NCBI GenBank assembly: GCA_964438735.1 | Contig: CAYTLW010000038.1 | Span: 1-59,184, forward strand | Direction: 5' to 3' | DNA length: 59,184 nt | Source: CAYTLW01 sp964438735 | Lineage (GTDB): Bacteria; Myxococcota_A; UBA9042 | Part shown: in pieces, positions 20,449-28,214 of the stretch | Position numbering within the stretch: position 1 is the stretch's first letter | Layout: every line of letters begins with the position of its first letter | Position numbers and translations under genes: made by a program | Notes under the pieces: model-generated | The model's input: only the letters and a program-made list of their open reading frames with translations | What the model was told of the DNA's origin: nothing | Database searches by the model: none

Positions 20449-21105
20449 ATGAGCATGTACAGCACACGGCAGCGACAGAAGCGATGGACTGTAGCCCTCA
20501 CCCTGGCCCTGGGCGGCATGCTCGCCGCCTCGGTGGTGATCGCCCAGCCGGGATATCGCGGTGGCGATCGCGGTGATCGCATGGGTCCGCGTGGCGAACG
20601 GGATGGCAAGGGACGCAAGGCGCATCGCAAGAAGATGCGCGAACGCTTCAAGAAGATGATGGCCAAGGCCCTGCGCAAGGACGTGGGGCTCGACGAGGCC
20701 ACGGCGCGCAAGGTGGAGAAGATCCACGCCAACCAGCACGCCAAACGCAAGGCGCTGCACAAGAAGATGCACCAGAGCAAGCGGGCGTTGCGCGGGTTGA
20801 TCCAATCCGACTCCAACGACCAGCGCGCCTACACCGCGGCGGTCGATGGGCTGCTGCAGACCCGCAAGGCCTTGCAGCGCCTGCGCGAACAGGAATTCTC
20901 ACGCGTGCGCCGCCTGCTGACGCCCAAACAACAGGGCCGACTGCTCTTCACGCTGCACAAGAAGAAGCGCCAGATGCACCGCATAATGGGCAAGCATCGG
21001 GGCAAACATCGCGGCAAGCATCGCGGCATGAATCGCGGAGGCGGCGAGGGTGGCCAGCGTGCGCCGGCCGGACCTCCGCCGCACGAGATGGAATACGACG
21101 GCTGA
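20449..21105 (+). CDS. Periplasmic Spy/CpxP/ZraP-like protein
   Basis: 218 residues, very basic. A signal peptide (LTLALGGMLAASVVIAQPG) precedes a helical core rich in Lys/Arg/Met/His, with LDEATARKVEKIHANQHAKR and the LTPKQQGRLLF segment. The latter matches the LTxxQ motif of the Spy/CpxP/ZraP family of periplasmic chaperones and metal sensors. The C-terminus carries tandem GKHR units from a 12-bp DNA repeat (about 20990-21035), a possible metal-binding tail. Start at 20449: GGAGG lies 6 nt upstream and the signal peptide begins there; an ATG at 20395 overlapping the previous stop is in the same frame. The order sigma, membrane partner, Spy-like sensor resembles envelope-stress or metal-sensing ECF operons. 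Confidence 0.7.
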   Translation: MSMYSTRQRQKRWTVALTLALGGMLAASVVIAQPGYRGGDRGDRMGPRGERDGKGRKAHRKKMRERFKKMMAKALRKDVGLDEATARKVEKIHANQHAKRKALHKKMHQSKRALRGLIQSDSNDQRAYTAAVDGLLQTRKALQRLREQEFSRVRRLLTPKQQGRLLFTLHKKKRQMHRIMGKHRGKHRGKHRGMNRGGGEGGQRAPAGPPPHEMEYDG

Positions 21106-21127
21106 ACCTCAGCGCCCCCCTGAACGG

Positions 21128-21157
21128 GCCCGTCGCCGACCTTTTTCGGCGGCGGGC
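21128..21157 (+). terminator. Strong GC hairpin after the sigma operon
   Basis: A 12-bp stem (21128-21139 with 21146-21157, one G-T pair) closes a 6-nt CCTTTT loop, 22 nt after the last stop of the operon. No T-run follows it, so it would be an atypical terminator or an RNA-stabilising stem. Confidence 0.5.
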
Positions 21158-21235
21158 TCGCTCGATCTCGGGCTTGTCGGTGCGCCGCTGGCCATGCTAA
21201 CCATGCGCGTTGCCACGCACCGCATGGAGCCGAAG

Positions 21236-21727
21236 ATGAGCCGACTGTCCCGCTGCCTGATCCTGGTCCTCGTCGCCGCCCTGGTCGGCTGTGCATCGGA
21301 CGCGGCGCCCACAGGAGACGCCGCTCCGACGCAGCAGGAGGTGCTCCTCAAGATCGATCAGGGCATCGTCTTTGAGACCGGCGCCATCACCGAGGGCGCC
21401 GCCATGCAGGCCTCGGATCTGGTGGTCATGAAGCACGGCGATGACGTGGATCTGAAGTCGGGCGTTGAGCCCAACAGCACCGATCACCTGCCCATGAAGG
21501 TCTTCCGGCTCGGCGACCAGGTGACCAGCCAGAACGCGATCTTCGACGATCTGGACAAGGTCCCGGCGACCCATCCTTACACCACGGGCGACTTCCTGCG
21601 CCGCGCCGCCAAGGGCAACGGGCTGGTGGTCCAGAACAATATCTCCAAGGGTCACACCAAGGTCTTCGTCGATCTCTACAACGCGCCGGGCAAACAGGTG
21701 CGTTTGCACTACCTGGTGATTCCCTGA
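21236..21727 (+). CDS. Predicted lipoprotein, unknown
   Basis: 163 residues. The lipoprotein signal ends in LVLVAALVGCASD. The mature part (about 145 residues) has no recognised motif; it contains YTTGDFLRRAAKGNGLVVQNN and appears globular. The ATG at 21236 has GGAG 7 nt upstream and is preferred over the in-frame ATG at 21224. The gene stands alone between the hairpin after the sigma operon and a convergent P-loop gene. Confidence 0.65.
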   Translation: MSRLSRCLILVLVAALVGCASDAAPTGDAAPTQQEVLLKIDQGIVFETGAITEGAAMQASDLVVMKHGDDVDLKSGVEPNSTDHLPMKVFRLGDQVTSQNAIFDDLDKVPATHPYTTGDFLRRAAKGNGLVVQNNISKGHTKVFVDLYNAPGKQVRLHYLVIP

Positions 21728-21757
21728 CGCGCTTGAACTTGTACTGAAATCGGCGAC

Positions 21758-22360
21758 TCAGCGGCCCGTCCAGGGCTTGTAGGTCACGCCCATCAGGTCG
21801 AGGACCTCGGCGATGACCAGATCTGGCGACCGATCAGTCTGCACGATGGCGACGTTGTCGTGGCCCATCTCCGCGTGCCAGCGGTCGATGTGACCAAAGG
21901 CGCGCTCCACCAGACCGCCCGAAACCTCCACGTCCGGCGTCCAGCGGGCGTGCTGGCGCTGTACGGACAGGGGCACCGGCATCTCGAAGCGGATGAACAG
22001 ATCGGCGCTCACCACATGTGGCTTGATGTGCTCTTCGTAGATGTCCAGGAAGAAGCGATCGTTCACCTCTCGGCAGTAGCCCAGGTGCACGCCCATATGG
22101 GATTCTTCGAACAGGACGGTGTCGTCTCGCTCGGCCAGCAGGCGGCGAACCTCTGCGGCGCGCGCCGGGACAGCCTCGCGCAGGAGATCGGTCAACTCCT
22201 TGCGATGCTCCAAGATATTCAGGCCATGCTCGCGAACGAGGATCGTGGCCAACTCCGGCAGCACGACGATGCGGCCGGGGAAGTAGATCTTGAAGAGGTT
22301 GCTGATTTCGGTCTTGCCGGTGGCCGGCTTGCCTTCGAGGATGACGTGGCGATGCTTCAT
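21758..22360 (-). CDS. P-loop kinase-like protein A
   Basis: 200 residues. Walker A motif GKPATGKT at residues 10-17, preceded by a beta strand (RHVILE), identifies a P-loop NTPase of the nucleoside/nucleotide-kinase-like type. Further conserved-looking features are FEESHMGVHLGYC (a possible lid or substrate segment) and FIRFEMP. The substrate is unknown. GGAGGG lies just before the ATG at 22360. It is divergent from a second P-loop protein with the same N-terminal plan (about 100 bp between starts), which suggests an old duplication or a shared pathway. Confidence 0.7.
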   Translation of the reverse strand: MKHRHVILEGKPATGKTEISNLFKIYFPGRIVVLPELATILVREHGLNILEHRKELTDLLREAVPARAAEVRRLLAERDDTVLFEESHMGVHLGYCREVNDRFFLDIYEEHIKPHVVSADLFIRFEMPVPLSVQRQHARWTPDVEVSGGLVERAFGHIDRWHAEMGHDNVAIVQTDRSPDLVIAEVLDLMGVTYKPWTGR

Positions 22361-22460
22361 GGACCCTCCGCGGCGGCGGAGTGTAACGGCGAGGGGTTGC
22401 GGGGGCAACCGGAGCCATGTCATACCCGGGTCAGGACCCTTGAACACGGAGCGCGACGCC

Positions 22461-23198
22461 ATGGCCACCTTCGACCACATCATCCTCAACGGCCGCCCCG
22501 GTGGCGGCAAAAGCGAGATCATCGACTTCCTCAAGCACACCCCCGCAGACGAGCGAGCCGAGCGCTACCACGTCGGCGATTTCGTCGAGTTGGATGACTT
22601 CGTGTGGCTGTGGGAGAAGTTCGTCGAGGACGACATCTGGGAGCAGCTTGGTGAGGACCGGATGTGGTCCCGCACGGTGCCTGGCGGCTATGTGCAGTAC
22701 GAGGGCGACCGCCTGTTGGAGATGTTCCTGGCCAAGTTGAGCGCCGTCGTCGAGCGCGACTACATGAGCCAGCCCGACTTCTACAAACAGGGCACGTTGT
22801 TCGTCGAGTTCGCCCGCGGTGTGCCCGACGGGGGGTATCGGCGCGCCTACGAGTTGCTCTCCAAGAAGCTGTTCTCGCGCGCTGCGATCCTGTACGTCGA
22901 CGTGACCTTCGAGGAGTCGCAACGCCGCAATGAGGCGCGCTATCAGGAAGCCCTGGCGCACTCGATCCTGGCCCATCGGTTGCCGCAAGAGAGCGTGGAG
23001 CGCTTCTCCCGCCAGCAGGACTTCGCCGACCTGACCGACGGCGCGAGCTCGGGCTACGTCGAGGTGCACGGCATCCAGGTGCCGTTCATCTCCATGCCCA
23101 ACGCGCCGCAGTTGACCGAGCGCGATGACCTCGAGGCGCGCTACCTGCCGACGCTGCAGACCTTGTGGAAGCTGTACCAGGAGCGCCCGGGCGCCTGA
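22461..23198 (+). CDS. P-loop kinase-like protein B
   Basis: 245 residues. It begins FDHIILNGRPGGGKSEIIDFL with Walker A GRPGGGKS at 10-17, closely paralleling its divergent neighbour. It is followed by an acidic/aromatic stretch (ELDDFVWLWEKFVEDDIWEQL) and a long helical region. Later RAAILYVDVTFEESQRRN is a plausible Walker B and Arg-rich region. It looks like a nucleotide or sugar kinase relative, but the substrate cannot be stated. It converges on the next gene, with stops 6 nt apart. Confidence 0.7.
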   Translation: MATFDHIILNGRPGGGKSEIIDFLKHTPADERAERYHVGDFVELDDFVWLWEKFVEDDIWEQLGEDRMWSRTVPGGYVQYEGDRLLEMFLAKLSAVVERDYMSQPDFYKQGTLFVEFARGVPDGGYRRAYELLSKKLFSRAAILYVDVTFEESQRRNEARYQEALAHSILAHRLPQESVERFSRQQDFADLTDGASSGYVEVHGIQVPFISMPNAPQLTERDDLEARYLPTLQTLWKLYQERPGA

Positions 23199-23204
23199 AC
23201 CGAC

Positions 23205-24008
23205 TCAGCTGGCCGCGAGCGCGAATTCCACGTCCACCGGGCGCCAACCGCGGAAGGACTCTGCGTGCAGAGAGGCCTGCGGCACGCCGTTGGCGTTGAG
23301 ATCCCAGGCCACCGTCTGCAGGTGGGCCAGCCAGCGTACGAAGCCGGCGCGATTCTGCGGCGAGGCGGCAGACAGCCGGGTGCCGGCGAGTCCTGACCAC
23401 TCGAATTCCCAGCGTCCTTCAGCCTGGGTCTCGATGCGCAGGGCCAGCGGTGGATCCAACCCGCAGAAGTGTTCCGGATCGACAAATGACAAGGTGCGAG
23501 CGGCCGTCGAGAAGCCCACCTGTGGCAGGCGGCAACAGCGCTCCATGGCGCCCTCGACACATTGCCGATAGGTCTGGGAATCGCGCTTGCGCGCCGCCAA
23601 CTGGGCGCGGATCAGCAGCCTGGAGACGACGCAGATCAACTCGACGATTCTCTCGAAATGCAGGCTGGCGATCTCGCGCGCTCGCTCGTCCACCTCACCC
23701 GGTGTCTCGCCAGCGGCGCCATGACACCAGTGCAACAGGGAGCGGTAGCCTCGGACCTTGTCTTCCACGTCGGGGCTGTTGAGCAACAGGCGATGGTGCT
23801 GCACAACCTCCTGTCGATTGAGCAGCGTCTCACGTACCACGTGGGCGTCCGCGTCAAAGGCGGCGCCGCGATGCGTGCCTGCGAAGAGTACCTCGCTCTC
23901 GGTTTCGCTCTTGCGACCCAGGTCGGCGAGAATCAAGCCGCAACGACCACATACCGTCGGCAATCCCGGTTCGCCCCACGTCGACAATCTGCAGCATTTC
24001 GCGGACAC
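23205..24008 (-). CDS. Unknown protein with N-terminal Cys motif
   Basis: 267 residues, not recognised. The N-terminus has a CC pair and a CGRCG motif within 25 residues, suggesting a small zinc-binding knuckle. The rest is mostly helical (EREIASLHFERIVELI-type pattern around 120-150) and ends in a Trp/Arg-rich part. The GTG at 24008 is supported by GGGAGG 6 nt upstream. The 24009-24126 intergenic stretch carries a consensus TTGACA on the minus strand (24084-24079), but no well-placed -10 was found. Confidence 0.55.
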   Translation of the reverse strand: MSAKCCRLSTWGEPGLPTVCGRCGLILADLGRKSETESEVLFAGTHRGAAFDADAHVVRETLLNRQEVVQHHRLLLNSPDVEDKVRGYRSLLHWCHGAAGETPGEVDERAREIASLHFERIVELICVVSRLLIRAQLAARKRDSQTYRQCVEGAMERCCRLPQVGFSTAARTLSFVDPEHFCGLDPPLALRIETQAEGRWEFEWSGLAGTRLSAASPQNRAGFVRWLAHLQTVAWDLNANGVPQASLHAESFRGWRPVDVEFALAAS

Positions 24009-24126
24009 GTTCGCCTCCCGGCACTGTGACTCGCGGCTTGAGTAAGATGAGTCTAGTACACCGAACAGGACTTGCGAGTGTCAATTTGTTCGGACGCTTC
24101 GCCGCGCACATGCCGGCGGCCTGGCG

Positions 24127-24453
24127 TCACCGGTCCTTGCCCGACTCCCGTGGTCCTGCCGGGCGGACGACGCGGCGAATGGGTGCGGGCAGCCTGCCCA
24201 TGACCGATTCGGTCTGTTGCCCGGACTCCAACACCTCCGACCACCTCGCCGGCTTCAAGGACAGTTGCCCGGCCTCGACGCGCCGGCGGAGTTGATCGAC
24301 CGGCACATTCCTCGCCTCACCGTGCAGATCCTTGCCGTCGTCGGCCCTGGATGGCTCCGCCCCCTCGATGCCGGGCAGCAGGCTGAGTACGGCCACCAGC
24401 CAGACGATCAGGAGGATGTCCCGCCAGCCACGGCGCATCTGCGGGCGTTTCAT
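24127..24453 (-). CDS. Small membrane-anchored protein, last gene of the AmmeMemoRadiSam-type operon
   Basis: 108 residues. The N-terminal membrane segment (ILLIVWLVAVLSLLPGI) is preceded by a positively charged start, and the remainder is a charged extracytoplasmic tail with LRRRVEAGQLSLKPARW. No family is recognised. The ATG overlaps the TGA of the large fusion gene before it (ATGA at 24453-24450), so it is almost certainly co-translated and probably belongs to the same complex. Confidence 0.65.
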   Translation of the reverse strand: MKRPQMRRGWRDILLIVWLVAVLSLLPGIEGAEPSRADDGKDLHGEARNVPVDQLRRRVEAGQLSLKPARWSEVLESGQQTESVMGRLPAPIRRVVRPAGPRESGKDR

Positions 24454-27400
24454 GGCCGCCCCCCGGTTTCCCCGGCCGCTGCAGTGTCGGCTTCAGCAGC
24501 GGTTTGGGGGCGCACGGGCAGGGTGCAGCCGGTCACGCATCGATCACACTGCAGACAGTCCGCATCCCACGGCCCATCCACGCCCAGGTCGCAGGCGCCG
24601 TAGATGCGAGGGCGCAACCATCGATCGGCCAGGCGCAGGCGATTGAGCAGGTTGAGGCCAGCACCGACCGGGCACAGGTAGCGACACCAGGGCCGGATCA
24701 CGAATACGGAGCCCAGCGCCAGGACCAGCAGCAAGAGCAAAGCGCCGTCCTCCGCATGACGGCCGAGGCCGAAACGGAGGGGATCTCCCGCCAGCAGACC
24801 GGTCTCGTCGCCGCTGGCCGCCAGGCAGACCACCGCGATCAGAACCAGGTACTTCAGCTTGCGTGCGCCGTCCTCCAGTCGGTGGTGCAGGCGTCCCGCC
24901 AATCCCAGCGATCCCAACAACTCCTGGGCCGCACCCAACGGGCAGAGACCCGCGCAGTAGAGCGGGCCGAACGCAAGGCCAAGCGCCAGGGCGCCGAAAA
25001 AGAGCAGGAAGACCTCGGGCGTCTCCAGGGTTGGCAGTTCGAGCCGTACCAGGCGGGCCAGGTCGACCGTGGACAGCTGGGTGTTCAGCAACAGCCCGCC
25101 GATTAGCACGTGGGTCGCCAGCACCAGGCGGCGCAAGCGGGCGCCGGCGCGACGGGCGACGACGATGGCCAGCAGCAGGCTGATCAGCAGGTAGAGAACG
25201 GCCGGTTGCAGGAGGCGACGGGACAAGGGGGTTGGGTTCTGTGTGCGCGCCGGCGGCAGGGCGAGCGCGTGGGTGGCCAGGGCCGCGCCGCAGAGATTGA
25301 TCGCCGCGAGGGCCGCTTCGCTGGTCACCGTGGCGCCGGTCAGCACGTCGACTTCGCCGGGGTCGCCGGTTCTGGTCCTGTCCGGCGCGTGCGCGCTCAG
25401 CGGGATCGCCACGGCGCGGCCCTCCAGCCGCTGCAGCCATTGTCCCAGGCCTCGGATGTAGGCCGGCGTGTCCCGCGTTTCGAGCAGCCGAATGCGGCTC
25501 AACAGTCCGGCGGCATCGACGGCCACGAGCAGGTTGATGGGGCCAGCATAGCCGCGCACGTCGGCTGCCACGGCCATGCTTGCCGCGAGCGCCCCACGAG
25601 GGGGGCGATCGGCCGGCGGATCCACCACATAGTGTGCAAAGGGTGCATCGCGTTCGACGAACACCCCATCGCCCACCCAGGAGCGCATTGTGGCCTCATC
25701 GAAGCGCAACTGAGGCTGTTCCAATTGGGCGCGAATCAGCGCTCCACCAGCGATGGCGCAGCCCACGATGGTGGCACCGACCAACGCCGTCGCGGTCGGC
25801 GGCCGCCAGCGCCAGGACTCCGGTCGTGTCGATTTCGGCGGCGCCCGCCCCTGTAGCCAGCGTTGCTGCACCAGCAGCAGCGCCACCGCCACCAGCGATG
25901 CTGCTAGCAGCCAGGTCGTCCCCAGGACCCCCAAGGTGGGCAGCAGTACGGCACCTACCACGCCGGCCGCCGCCGCCCCGCCGAGGTGATCGGCCCCCTC
26001 GAGGCCCGCGGCGACCTCGGCAGTCGTCTGGCGATAGGGCGCCAGCATCGCCTCCGCCAGCGGCAGCGCCGCGCCCGAGATGGCGCCGGAGAGCAGAAAG
26101 GCCAGCAGGAAGAGGGGCCAGGCGAACAGGTTGTCCACTCCGTCCAGCCAGATGAGCGCAGGTGTCAGGGTGACGAGAATGGCCCCCGCAGCGCAGACAT
26201 AGAGCGTCGCCGGCCGCCAACTCAAGACGTGCGGCTCTTCCCGCCTTGCCCCAGAACGGAGAGCGCGCAGCGTCACCGCGCCGCCGGCGGCAAGGCCGAG
26301 CACAAACAGACCACCTACGAGCCCGATCTCGGCGAAGATCGCACCAAAACGGCCCTGGAAGGCGAGCATCCAGATGGTCGCCAGCGCCATGCCGCAGCCG
26401 CCGGCCACCGCAACCAGGGCGAGCGCGTTGAAGGTGCCGACACCGCGCTGCCAGTCTGCCCGGGCGCGGGGTGGATGGCGGGTATTGGCCGCCCGTGTCG
26501 GCCCGAAGCCGACGTGCAGCAGACGTCCACACAGGCAGATGAGCAGCAGCGCGAGCCACGGCCACGCGCCCGCAGACCGCAGGGCCATGAGCAGCGATCC
26601 GATATCCGAGTCCAGCGCTCGCAAACGCCAGGCCAGCGCCAGCAGCATGGCCACAGGCCGGCGGTCTGTGTTGAGGAGTTTGTCGTCTCCGTCAGCGCGG
26701 GCGCTGTCCAGTCGCCCTTTCAGCCAACGCAGCTTCGCCGTCGACCACACCCCGGCGATTCGCTCGGGCGCATATCCACCTGCGGCAGGCGCTTCCGCCA
26801 ACCGCGCGGCCAGGATATCGGGATCGACACTGAGCGAGGTGCCACTGTCGCCGGCGAACAGCCACCAGGTGTCGCCGGGGGTCACAGCCACCCAGTGAAA
26901 GACCGAGCGCAGGGTGCGATCGAGGCTGGCGCCCATCGTCAACACGTCACCGGCCAGGTAGTTGGGCTCGGCCGCGATACGGCTGGCGAAGACGCCGCCG
27001 GTGGCCAGTCGCCTCTTGAGATCGAGCAGGAACTGGCGGGTGTAGAGACGATTGCCATGGGCGGTCATCGGATCGGCGGTGAGCACCGCGATGACGTCGA
27101 AGACGCCGCCGCGCTCGCGGACCCGAACCCTTGGATCGCCGGTCGCCACCCGCACCCGCGGGTCCGTCAGCGCGGCCAGGTCTGCTGCCGGCAGGTGGGC
27201 CCGGAGCAAGGCAGTCGCGTCGGGATCATCATCGATCCAGACCACCTCTTCCGGGCCACGCAGGAGCAGGTGTCGCAGCAACCCGGTGGCCGCATCGCCC
27301 ACCACCAGAATCCGACGTGCCGCCGGCCGTTGGGCGAAGAGCAGCGCCGCGACCTCGGCGTGGCCGGGGTCGTCGGGCACGGCGGCGTCCAGGCGACCGT

Positions 27401-28214
27401 CGCGGGCGATGACGATCTGGCCCCCCAATTGGCCCACCGCAACGTGCTGATAGGGTGTCGACGTGCTGGCCAGCAGCGTGCCCTGGGGCAAGACCCCGCG
27501 CCAGCGCGCCCGTTCGAGCGCCTCATTGGCCGCCGTCACGCCGCCGGTCAAGGTCGCGACAACCAGGATCGCGCTGGTGGTCCCGGCGAGCCACGAGGCG
27601 GCCCGATGCTTCGCCGATATCGACACCCACGCGGTCGCCAGGGACAGGGCCAGGGCGGCGCCGATCAGGAGCATCACCTCGCCCAGCCCGGCTTCGATGC
27701 CCGCCGTGACCGCCGCGCCGCCGGCGAAGGAGCCCACGCATTCGGCGACGTAGCGAGCGGAGACATCGCCCCTCTTTGGCGCCTCCGAATGGTCTGCCGC
27801 CGCAGCGCAGGCGACGGTAAAGAGGGCACCGGTCAACACCGAGACCGGCGCCAGGCCGACCAACGTCACGCCAAGCAGCAGGTCGGGCGGAAACGCCTGC
27901 CACGCCGGCACGCCGGTCAGTTGCCGCGTCGACCGCAACAGGACCAGCTGTACAAATGGCGCCAACGCATGGGCGCTGCCGAGCACGGCCACCTGCAGCG
28001 CCGGTGACCAGCCCGTGCGCGGTGCCAGTCGACCGAGGGCCGCGCCGGCGGCGACCCAGGCCAGCCAGGCGCCGAAGAAGAGGCCGATGACCAGCTCGCT
28101 GCCCTGGTAGAGCACCAGGTACTCACGAAACAGGACCGCCTGGGCCACAAAGCTCAGTGCGCCGGCGGCGAAGAAGAGCGCCAGCCAGGCGAGCCCCGAC
28201 CGACCTGTCGTCAT
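24450..28214 (-). CDS. Membrane fusion: spermidine-synthase-like + FMN-binding + NapH/NosR-like Fe-S protein
   Basis: 1,254 residues in an unusual order. Residues ~1-235: membrane helices of the kind fused to spermidine-synthase-like proteins. ~245-430: a methyltransferase-fold domain with ILVVGDAATGLLRHL and an acidic WIDDDPDA strand, as in aminopropyltransferase relatives. ~500-830: a second helical membrane block. ~842-980: an FMN_bind domain with the covalent-flavin motif DVLTGAT (predicted flavinylated Thr962). ~1000-1254: a helical bundle with polyferredoxin cysteines CAGLCPLG (~1087), CRYLCPVG (~1178) and CDLG...CLQCDRCVTGC (~1207-1229), as in NapH/NosR. The FMN plus Fe-S part should carry electrons across the membrane; the first half is of unknown role. 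ATGA overlaps link it to the genes on both sides. Confidence 0.85.
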   Translation of the reverse strand: MTTGRSGLAWLALFFAAGALSFVAQAVLFREYLVLYQGSELVIGLFFGAWLAWVAAGAALGRLAPRTGWSPALQVAVLGSAHALAPFVQLVLLRSTRQLTGVPAWQAFPPDLLLGVTLVGLAPVSVLTGALFTVACAAAADHSEAPKRGDVSARYVAECVGSFAGGAAVTAGIEAGLGEVMLLIGAALALSLATAWVSISAKHRAASWLAGTTSAILVVATLTGGVTAANEALERARWRGVLPQGTLLASTSTPYQHVAVGQLGGQIVIARDGRLDAAVPDDPGHAEVAALLFAQRPAARRILVVGDAATGLLRHLLLRGPEEVVWIDDDPDATALLRAHLPAADLAALTDPRVRVATGDPRVRVRERGGVFDVIAVLTADPMTAHGNRLYTRQFLLDLKRRLATGGVFASRIAAEPNYLAGDVLTMGASLDRTLRSVFHWVAVTPGDTWWLFAGDSGTSLSVDPDILAARLAEAPAAGGYAPERIAGVWSTAKLRWLKGRLDSARADGDDKLLNTDRRPVAMLLALAWRLRALDSDIGSLLMALRSAGAWPWLALLLICLCGRLLHVGFGPTRAANTRHPPRARADWQRGVGTFNALALVAVAGGCGMALATIWMLAFQGRFGAIFAEIGLVGGLFVLGLAAGGAVTLRALRSGARREEPHVLSWRPATLYVCAAGAILVTLTPALIWLDGVDNLFAWPLFLLAFLLSGAISGAALPLAEAMLAPYRQTTAEVAAGLEGADHLGGAAAAGVVGAVLLPTLGVLGTTWLLAASLVAVALLLVQQRWLQGRAPPKSTRPESWRWRPPTATALVGATIVGCAIAGGALIRAQLEQPQLRFDEATMRSWVGDGVFVERDAPFAHYVVDPPADRPPRGALAASMAVAADVRGYAGPINLLVAVDAAGLLSRIRLLETRDTPAYIRGLGQWLQRLEGRAVAIPLSAHAPDRTRTGDPGEVDVLTGATVTSEAALAAINLCGAALATHALALPPARTQNPTPLSRRLLQPAVLYLLISLLLAIVVARRAGARLRRLVLATHVLIGGLLLNTQLSTVDLARLVRLELPTLETPEVFLLFFGALALGLAFGPLYCAGLCPLGAAQELLGSLGLAGRLHHRLEDGARKLKYLVLIAVVCLAASGDETGLLAGDPLRFGLGRHAEDGALLLLLVLALGSVFVIRPWCRYLCPVGAGLNLLNRLRLADRWLRPRIYGACDLGVDGPWDADCLQCDRCVTGCTLPVRPQTAAEADTAAAGETGGRP

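Noticed and set aside
24079..24084. Consensus TTGACA on the minus strand upstream of the Cys-motif protein
   Set aside because: No -10 element at an acceptable distance; the nearest TAGACT is too far, so a promoter is not claimed.
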